The notes under the pieces: model-generated | Seen by the model: only the letters and a program-made list of their open reading frames with translations | Database searches by the model: none | Told to the model about the DNA's origin: nothing | IMG/VR virus record: IMGVR_UViG_3300021960_000238 | Span: 1 to 35,841 of that record | Strand: one strand, 5' to 3' | DNA from: a virus | Length of the DNA: 35,841 nucleotides | Made by a program: the position numbers and the translations under genes | Shown: in pieces, positions 29,872 through 35,841 of the stretch | Layout: every line of letters begins with the position of its first letter | Position numbering within the stretch: position 1 is the stretch's first letter

Positions 29872-31358
29872 TGCCACGCAAAGCTGCTTTTGATGTTATC
29901 AAAGATGCGCTGGAGTCGGCCGGATCCTCTATAACTAATAGATTGGTAGATTTGGGTTATTTGGACTCAAGCCTAACAACAAACCCAACTCAAATATCCA
30001 GAGCAACGACAAGATACAAAAACAACCTGAAGAATTCTGGTTTTAGAAATAGGGAGCTAACAGGAGCGGAAAACCAGTTTCAAACAAGCTTTGAGAAAGC
30101 AGACCTTGGCCCTCAAGTTATTGCGGACCTGGACAGCTTGCAGGGAAGCATCTTGAATGCAGTGCAAGGAGATCAGTCTGATATAGGTTTGTTATCAATG
30201 GTTGGCGGTCATCCTGTAAATGTAGATGTACAGGGTGGGTATAATTTCCCGAAACGCTACGCTAATCAGCGTGTTGGATGGGCTTCAAACAAAGGGCAAG
30301 CACAAGGCGTTTTGCAAAAAGGAAGAAATTTGCAAGAAGTCAATCCCGGCAGGGACGTTATTAATATTTACAATGCTATGGGAGCTGAAGCGACTAATTT
30401 TAGCGTTCCTCCCACAGAGTCAATATTAATTCAAATACAGAACAATGACCTTATACCAAAGTCTGTTAAGAACGATTTTGATAGAAAATTAAGAGCAATA
30501 TATCCGCAGTGGGTCGGGTTAGATGACCCTAGGGCTTTAGATCAGTTAACAGGAACTGGAGAGTTTGCGGGTAAGGCTATTGGTAAAATGCGTACCGCAT
30601 TTGTAAAAATTGCTGAAGGCGCTCCTTTTGAATCAAGAGGATTCCCGTCAACAAAAGAGACGATGCGTTCGATCAATGCTCCAGAGCTGGCCGGCAGCAA
30701 TTTAGGAGATGCCGGTTTGTCTATGCACAGGCTGGACACTTCTAGAGATATAGAGCCATCAGATTTGCATGGATCATATTCGCATATAGTTTTTGGTGAT
30801 TATGTTGGTGGAACTCCGCGTGGTGTGCCTTTTGAGGTTATGTTTCCCGATGCGTATGAAACTATTAGCCGAGACGTAAACAAACATGGCGCACCGTTGA
30901 AGAGAAACGAAATAATTAATGCAATAAACACGAGAGGGAGGGCGGGAAATTTTGATGATAAGACCAGAAGGAAGGTTGAGGGAATAACTCAGATAGCTGA
31001 TCAGAAGTGGATTGACACTGTTAACACTTATCTAGAAAAAGGAACCTTGCCTGCTGCGTTGTCTAGCGTCGGGTTGTTGGGATTGGCGTCTGGACCAGAG
31101 GCTCAGGCTGCCGCAATGTATGACAACATTTCAAGAAATGCGCCAGGATCAATCAGGGCGCCGAGATCAGGAATGGCGGCTAGTGCTGCAAACGCCATGT
31201 CAGCTTACAATGAATTTGCTCAGGATCCTAATAGGTCTGGTTTGTTAGGATACTTATTACCAACTGCTCCTGCAGATTGGATGAGAAAGGTCGCGTATGG
31301 CGATAATGTAAGCATGATGGATCGAACGGGCGCAGCGGCAGGACTATTAGGATTCTAA
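29871..31358 (+). CDS. Putative co-injected protein, AT-rich gene
   Basis: This 495-residue protein contains YNAMGAEATNFSVPPTESIL and PQWVGLDDPRALDQLTG followed by MRTAFVKIAEG, a pattern recalled from large polyvalent phage proteins. The C-terminal region has LSSVGLLGLASGPEAQAAA (membrane-like) and ends in AAAGLLGF. The gene is visibly more AT-rich in codon choice than 26756-29870 and than the adaptor after it. It may be a recently acquired cargo gene. Function unknown. Confidence 0.5.
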   Translation: MPRKAAFDVIKDALESAGSSITNRLVDLGYLDSSLTTNPTQISRATTRYKNNLKNSGFRNRELTGAENQFQTSFEKADLGPQVIADLDSLQGSILNAVQGDQSDIGLLSMVGGHPVNVDVQGGYNFPKRYANQRVGWASNKGQAQGVLQKGRNLQEVNPGRDVINIYNAMGAEATNFSVPPTESILIQIQNNDLIPKSVKNDFDRKLRAIYPQWVGLDDPRALDQLTGTGEFAGKAIGKMRTAFVKIAEGAPFESRGFPSTKETMRSINAPELAGSNLGDAGLSMHRLDTSRDIEPSDLHGSYSHIVFGDYVGGTPRGVPFEVMFPDAYETISRDVNKHGAPLKRNEIINAINTRGRAGNFDDKTRRKVEGITQIADQKWIDTVNTYLEKGTLPAALSSVGLLGLASGPEAQAAAMYDNISRNAPGSIRAPRSGMAASAANAMSAYNEFAQDPNRSGLLGYLLPTAPADWMRKVAYGDNVSMMDRTGAAAGLLGF

Positions 31359-31360
31359 CC

Positions 31361-31981
31361 ATGGCTATAACTAACTACAGCGAACTCAAGGCATCCGTGG
31401 CAGATTGGCTGAACCGGGATGATCTGACTTCCGCTATACCTGACTTTATTACACTGGCAGAGGCTCAGATGGAGCGCGATGTCAGGCACTGGAAACAGAT
31501 GCAGAGATCAGAGGGTCAGATAGACACTCGATACTCTCAGCTGCCTGCTGACTTCTACGAGCCCATACGCTGGCACTTGGATGACGGGAGCTCAACCAGG
31601 CTTGAGCTGATCAGCATGGAGGACATGCTGCAGTTTCGCATGGAGTCCAGGGACGCTATGGGTAAACCGAAGTATTACTGCATGACGGGAGACGCCTTGG
31701 AGGTGTACCCGACACCAGACACAACCTACAGCTCGGAGCTCTTGTATTACACCACTCTGCCGGCCCTGTCTGACTCCAACACTACCAACTGGTTGCTGGA
31801 TCACAGCCCGGACGCATACCTGTATGGAGCCCTTCTGCAAGCTGCTGCATATCTCAATGATGACGCCAGGGTGCCTACCTGGAGTGTGTTATACTCTGGA
31901 GCTGTGCAATCGATAAACAATCAGAGCAACAAAGCTAGGCATGGCGGCTCTGGACTACGAATGAAGATCAGGAGTTACTGA
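31361..31981 (+). CDS. Head-tail adaptor, SU10 adaptor-like
   Basis: This 206-residue protein matches the SU10-type adaptor pattern: ITNYSELKASVADWLNRDDL, IPDFITLAEAQMERDVR, LPADFYEPIRWHLD and LLDHSPDAYLYGALLQAAAYLND. Adaptors of this type bind the portal and provide the tail attachment surface. It agrees with the SU10-type capsid. It precedes tail genes with a one-base overlap. Confidence 0.78.
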   Translation: MAITNYSELKASVADWLNRDDLTSAIPDFITLAEAQMERDVRHWKQMQRSEGQIDTRYSQLPADFYEPIRWHLDDGSSTRLELISMEDMLQFRMESRDAMGKPKYYCMTGDALEVYPTPDTTYSSELLYYTTLPALSDSNTTNWLLDHSPDAYLYGALLQAAAYLNDDARVPTWSVLYSGAVQSINNQSNKARHGGSGLRMKIRSY

Positions 31982-32364
31982 TGAGTTTTACAAACGCTTT
32001 TGAGACTGATGTGCTTGAATGGGCATTGACCACTACATCAGTGACACGCCCTACAGCATGGTATGTTGCCCTGTTTACCTCTGACCCTACAGACACTGGA
32101 TCTGCCGGCACAGAGCTCTCAGGTAGCGCCTACGCCCGTGTGGCAGCCACATTCACCGTATCTGGTGACACAGCTACCAACAGCGGAGCGGTAGAGTTTG
32201 CCGCAGCAACTGGATCATGGGGCACCGTGACGCATATTGGCATTTATGACGCATCAAGCGCAGGCAATATCCTGGTGCATGCTGCCCTGACTTCTAGCAA
32301 GGTTATTGATACCGGAGACGTTTTCCGCATTCCTGCTGGCGATCTAGATATTACTCTGGACTAG
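31981..32364 (+). CDS. Small tail protein (gp80-like)
   Basis: This 127-residue protein has FETDVLEWALTT, WYVALFTSDPTDTGSAGTELSG and GTVTHIGIYDASSAGNILVHA, a beta-rich pattern recalled from tail-fibre-linked phage proteins. It overlaps the adaptor stop by one base. Likely a virion tail component. Confidence 0.65.
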   Translation: MSFTNAFETDVLEWALTTTSVTRPTAWYVALFTSDPTDTGSAGTELSGSAYARVAATFTVSGDTATNSGAVEFAAATGSWGTVTHIGIYDASSAGNILVHAALTSSKVIDTGDVFRIPAGDLDITLD

Positions 32365-32367
32365 TAA

Positions 32368-32976
32368 ATGGCTCTCAGGACAGGCTTTGGCACTGGAGCA
32401 TACGGTGTCCACTTATATGGATACCCGGAGGTGTGGGAAGGATCTGCCACTGCCTCCTGTGCTGCGTCTGTCACTGTTAACGGCGCCTATATCAAAGAGG
32501 CGTCTGTTACAGCTACTGTAACAACATCGGCCACAGCGAGCCTCTCAAGGCGTCGTATAGGGTATGGCAGCGGTCCATATGGCATTGACCAGTATGGCTA
32601 CCCAGAGATCTGGGAAGATGCGGTTGCGATTAGCGTTACTTCTAGTATCACTCAGTCTGACGGAGAAAGAGTCAGGACCGCGGCAGCGAGCCCGGCAGCA
32701 TCTGCATCGACTACAGTATCGGCGCAGAGGATACAACAGCCAACTGCTACTGCGTCCTGCGCCGTTACAGCGTCTGCCCAGGGCTTTATGTCGATAGTCG
32801 GAGCTGCTTCAGATACCTGTTCGGCTAGTGTTGGAATTAGTTATGTTAGAATTAGACCATTTGCTGCATCTGACCAGGTTCTCAGCTCAATTACAGACTC
32901 TGACTGCAGATACAAATGGATACCAGTTACCGGCCCATCAGACACTTGGACCGAAGCCAGCTACCGAGGTGATTAA
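32368..32976 (+). CDS. Tail protein with duplicated Gly/Tyr motif
   Basis: This 202-residue protein carries two related copies of a Gly/Tyr-rich segment: GFGTGAYGVHLYGYPEVWE (about 5-23) and GYGSGPYGIDQYGYPEIWE (about 68-86), each followed by Ser/Thr/Ala-rich strands. The rest is Ala/Ser/Thr-rich. It is probably a fibre or needle-like tail component. No family recognised. Confidence 0.6.
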   Translation: MALRTGFGTGAYGVHLYGYPEVWEGSATASCAASVTVNGAYIKEASVTATVTTSATASLSRRRIGYGSGPYGIDQYGYPEIWEDAVAISVTSSITQSDGERVRTAAASPAASASTTVSAQRIQQPTATASCAVTASAQGFMSIVGAASDTCSASVGISYVRIRPFAASDQVLSSITDSDCRYKWIPVTGPSDTWTEASYRGD

Positions 32977-32978
32977 AA

Positions 32979-33644
32979 ATGGCTGATACAACTACCACTA
33001 CTTTTAGTTTAACCAAGCCAGAAGTCGGAGCATCTGACGATACCTGGGGCACCAAGTTAAACACCAACCTGGACGCCATCGACGATTTGCTTGATGGAAC
33101 TACTGCTATCGAACCAAACCTGACCGCAGGCTCCTGGAAGATTGGTGGTACGGCAATTTCTGCTACGGCAGCTGAACTCAACCTGCTTGACGGTGTGACT
33201 GCTACAACCACTGAACTTAACTATGTAGACGTTACAACTCTAGGAACTACAGAAGCCTCCAAAGCTGTCACAGCAGACGCTAACGGTGTAGTGACTTTTG
33301 ATAACGGCATATCTGAAGAGTACACAGCGGTCACTTCAAGCTCTAACGCTACGACTGTCAATCTTCAAGACGGTACAAACTTCTCTCATACACTGACTGA
33401 GAACACTACGTTTACTTTTAGTAACCCAGCGTCTAGTGGTAAGTCTTCTTCATTTACTTTAAAGCTAGTACAGGACGCTAGTGCTTCAGGCTACACAGTA
33501 ACGTGGCCAGCATCTGTTGATTGGCCAGCAGCCACAGCACCAACGCTCACAGCTACGGCCAGCGCAGTTGATTACTTTGTCTTCATAACGCATGACGGCG
33601 GTACTACTTGGTACGGCTTCACAGCAGGACAGGCTCTCGCATGA
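32979..33644 (+). CDS. Tail fibre-type protein
   Basis: This 221-residue protein starts with TTTTFSLTKPEVGASDDTWGTKLNTNLDAIDD-type sequence, the usual N-terminal tail attachment segment of marine phage fibres. The AAELNLLDGVTATTTELNYVD repeat follows, then a beta-rich tip (FTLKLVQDASASGYTVTWP, FITHDGGTTWYGFTAG). It overlaps the long fibre gene by four bases. Confidence 0.8.
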   Translation: MADTTTTTFSLTKPEVGASDDTWGTKLNTNLDAIDDLLDGTTAIEPNLTAGSWKIGGTAISATAAELNLLDGVTATTTELNYVDVTTLGTTEASKAVTADANGVVTFDNGISEEYTAVTSSSNATTVNLQDGTNFSHTLTENTTFTFSNPASSGKSSSFTLKLVQDASASGYTVTWPASVDWPAATAPTLTATASAVDYFVFITHDGGTTWYGFTAGQALA

Positions 33645-35524
33645 GTAAGAAGCTAATACAAGCAGCCGCAGGTGCAGCAGGTGGAGAATCCGTCTATGTA
33701 GAGGATGTGTTCTCTACTTACTTGTATACGGGTACTGGTTCTGCTTTAGATATAACAAACAATATTGACTTGTCTGGAGAAGGTGGGGCTGTATGGATAA
33801 AAAACAGAACTAATGTTTCTAATCATGCTCTATTTGACACAGAACGTGGCGCAGAAAAATTATTATTTCCAGATGATTCAGCCGCAGAGCAAGACAGAAC
33901 AGCAGACAATGATTCTCTTGGTGCTTTTAATTCTGATGGTTTTTCTCTTCAAGCAAGCTCTGGAAATAGAACAAACGAATCTGGTTCAGACTTTGTTTCT
34001 TGGTCATTCCGCAAACAAGCAGGCTTTTTTGATGTTGTGACTTATACGGGTGATGGGACTAGCAGTAGAGATATTGCTCATAACTTAGGCAGCAAGCCCG
34101 GATTTATGCTGACCAAAAGATTAACTACAGGAAATTGGACGGGCTATCATCAATCTTTAGGTTACACAAAAAGAATTTATTTAGATTTGACCAATTTTGC
34201 ATCAACTAATGCTGCAACTTGGGTGCAAGAACCAACAGCAACTCATTTTACAGTTGGAAGTGAAAACACAAGCGGAAACAACTACATAGCCTACCTATTC
34301 GCCCACGATGACCAATCATTCGGTGATAATAGTGATGAATCTATTATTAAGTGTGGGAGTTTTACAACAAATGCTAGCGGCAATGCGGTAGTTAGCGACT
34401 TAGGTTTTGAGCCGAATTGGTTGATGATTAAGCGTTCGTCTGGCTCAGGTAACTGGGAAATTAGGGACGACATGAGAGGGTTTGGGGTCGGGGCTTCGGT
34501 TGACTTAAAAGCCAATGTCAGTGACGCAGAAGGCAGCCCTGAAGCTAATAAAGTTTTTGCTACAGCAACAGGTTTTGAAGCAAATGTTAGTAGCAGCTCA
34601 GACTACATCTACATAGCCATCCGCAGACCAATGAAGACTCCCGAAGCGGGTACTGAGGTTTTTGATTTATCTAACCCAAATACTACTAGACAAGCTAATG
34701 CAGAAATATCAAGCAATCTATCGTATGTTGATATGTTTTGGACAAGGTTTACTGGGCTTACAGATGGTTTTGATTTTTATAACAGGTTAAGAGGCCAAGT
34801 AAAATTAGACCCAACATCTACAGCGGCAGAAGCAACTCAAGATAGAATTAAATTTGACAAAATGAATGGAGTTACATCTGTTGTAGATTGGACAGGAGGA
34901 ACTTCATACGATTTTATAGATTATTTTTTCAAACGCGCCACAGGCTTCTTTGATGTGGTGGCTTATACGGGTGATGGAACATTTGGTGGGAAAAACCACA
35001 ATCTTGGTGTTGTTCCAGAACTAATAATAAATAAAGGGCGAAATTCCACGCAAGATTGGTATGTTTGGTTACCCAACTCCGCTAGTCCGGGCTATGGGTT
35101 TTTAAGACAAATAACGGCTTTTAATAATTTGAATATTGCCGCTACATCCACAACATTTGACCCAGTTTGGGACACAAGTAGCAACACCTACATAGCCTAC
35201 CTATTCGCCACACTAGCAGGAGTAAGCAAAGTAGGCAGCTACACAGGCACAGGCAGTAACGTAGACGTAGACTGCGGCTTCTCGGCAGGTACTAGGTTTA
35301 TTCTCATTAAGCGTACAGACTCTACTGGCGATTGGTATGTTTACGACAGCGAGAGAGGAATCGTGGCAGGTAACGACCCATACTTGCTCTTGAACACCAC
35401 AGCCGCCGAAGTCACGAACACTGACTACATTGACCCGCTCAACGCAGGTTTTACAGTAACATCATCTGCTCCTGCTGGTCTTAACGCCAGTGGCGGGAAT
35501 TATATCTTTTTAGCAATAGCATAG
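33641..35524 (+). CDS. Long tail fibre with repeated beta modules (DUF7483-like)
   Basis: I start at ATG 33641, overlapping the previous stop. The 627-residue protein is built of about five similar modules (YTGTGSALDI, FFDVVTYTGDGTSSRDI, FTTNASGNAVVSDLGFEPNW, FFDVVAYTGDGTFGGKN and SYTGTGSNVDVDCGFSAG), each with a following WYVW/IxKR-type strand. This resembles the repeat fibres of marine phages. It is probably the receptor-binding fibre. It is AT-richer than the genes before it, and its end is followed by the chaperone copy. Confidence 0.78.
   Translation: MSKKLIQAAAGAAGGESVYVEDVFSTYLYTGTGSALDITNNIDLSGEGGAVWIKNRTNVSNHALFDTERGAEKLLFPDDSAAEQDRTADNDSLGAFNSDGFSLQASSGNRTNESGSDFVSWSFRKQAGFFDVVTYTGDGTSSRDIAHNLGSKPGFMLTKRLTTGNWTGYHQSLGYTKRIYLDLTNFASTNAATWVQEPTATHFTVGSENTSGNNYIAYLFAHDDQSFGDNSDESIIKCGSFTTNASGNAVVSDLGFEPNWLMIKRSSGSGNWEIRDDMRGFGVGASVDLKANVSDAEGSPEANKVFATATGFEANVSSSSDYIYIAIRRPMKTPEAGTEVFDLSNPNTTRQANAEISSNLSYVDMFWTRFTGLTDGFDFYNRLRGQVKLDPTSTAAEATQDRIKFDKMNGVTSVVDWTGGTSYDFIDYFFKRATGFFDVVAYTGDGTFGGKNHNLGVVPELIINKGRNSTQDWYVWLPNSASPGYGFLRQITAFNNLNIAATSTTFDPVWDTSSNTYIAYLFATLAGVSKVGSYTGTGSNVDVDCGFSAGTRFILIKRTDSTGDWYVYDSERGIVAGNDPYLLLNTTAAEVTNTDYIDPLNAGFTVTSSAPAGLNASGGNYIFLAIA
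34022..35209 (+). repeat. Nucleotide-level repeats inside the fibre gene
   Basis: A 36-base segment at 34022-34057 recurs at 34943-34978 with about four mismatches. A 22-base segment at 34282-34303 recurs exactly at 35188-35209. These repeats could recombine to change module number or exchange fibre tips. Confidence 0.75.
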
Positions 35525-35841
35525 GTGCAATATGGAATTTAGAGTACGTTCAAGCGGTGAACTGAAATCACAAGGTGAAATCCGCAAACTCAATCCAAAT
35601 GTTTCTTTGCCAAAAGTGTGGAATAGCAACGTCTATGACACTTTGGGCATTGACCCAGTATTAGAAACACCCAAGCCAGACACTACTGGTGACTATAAGG
35701 TAGTGGTTCGTGACGGCGCAGAACAGGACGCGAATAGCAACTGGGTACAGGCGTGGATAGAGCGGGATATGTTTTCCGACACTACGGAAGACGGCGTTAC
35801 TACCACAAAGGCAGAGCATGAGGCTGCGTATCAGGCTAGAC
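35519..35841. repeat. Right copy of near-identical terminal repeat
   Basis: Same alignment as 1-323 with no gaps and 12 mismatches. It includes the fibre gene end and the first 310 bases of the second chaperone copy. Confidence 0.9.
35532..35841 (+). CDS. Tail fibre assembly chaperone-like protein, second copy, truncated by window end
   Basis: This partial gene encodes the first ~103 residues of the same protein as 14-508. Relative to that copy it has Arg48 to Lys and two Thr to Ala changes near the end, with other changes synonymous. No stop occurs before the window ends. It directly follows the fibre gene, the expected position for a fibre chaperone. Confidence 0.8.
   Translation, partial: MEFRVRSSGELKSQGEIRKLNPNVSLPKVWNSNVYDTLGIDPVLETPKPDTTGDYKVVVRDGAEQDANSNWVQAWIERDMFSDTTEDGVTTTKAEHEAAYQAR

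Overview
The window looks like an almost complete genome of a short-tailed, double-stranded DNA phage (podovirus-type), probably from a marine Gram-negative host. Every gene I can support is on the + strand, and genes are tightly packed with many 1-8 base stop/start overlaps. The podovirus assignment rests on a large portal, a P22 gp10-like stabilisation protein, an SU10-type capsid and adaptor, Ala/Gly-rich ejection-type proteins, and the absence of a tape measure, tail tube or sheath. The marine assignment comes from remembered resemblance to uncultured marine phage proteins and is weaker. Bases 1-323 match 35519-35841 without gaps but with 12 mismatches, so the sequence is circular or terminally redundant, or it carries a duplicated tail-fibre chaperone.

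Layout. 1-3689: tail-fibre chaperone, two small proteins, gp10-like hub, a probable jelly-roll receptor or decoration protein, and a GNAT-like protein. 3686-9260: internal and ejection proteins, one ending in a peptidase S74 chaperone. 9262-14318: portal, a small protein, scaffold, major capsid and four small genes. 14311-15480: HTH plus metallophosphoesterase. 15470-17762: lysis region with an XhlA-like membrane protein, class 3 lipase, lipoprotein, holin-like protein and GH24 lysozyme. 17763-17942: intergenic region with a G-rich tandem repeat and the best sigma70-like promoter.

17943-23187: recombination module with Sak3-type annealing protein (DUF1071), YqaJ exonuclease, SSB-like peptide, Cro-like HTH, a NinB-position protein, a PD-(D/E)XK protein, NinG, a damaged-looking patch and an SF2 helicase. 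23292-25516: small unknown genes, DUF3310 and an SNase-type nuclease. 25512-25677: consensus -10 element and a hairpin-rich leader. 25678-28039: tiny Lys-rich proteins, then small and large terminase. 28059-31358: unknown proteins, two of them resembling pieces of large polyvalent phage proteins. 31361-35524: SU10-type adaptor and tail or fibre proteins, returning to the chaperone.

Working model: the phage recruits host replication machinery and uses its own annealase/exonuclease/Holliday-junction set. It packages with a P22-like terminase, builds a capsid with ejection proteins, and lyses the cell with holin and lysozyme, perhaps aided by the lipase and lipoprotein at the outer membrane. No integrase, DNA polymerase, RNA polymerase, tRNA or CRISPR array was recognised.
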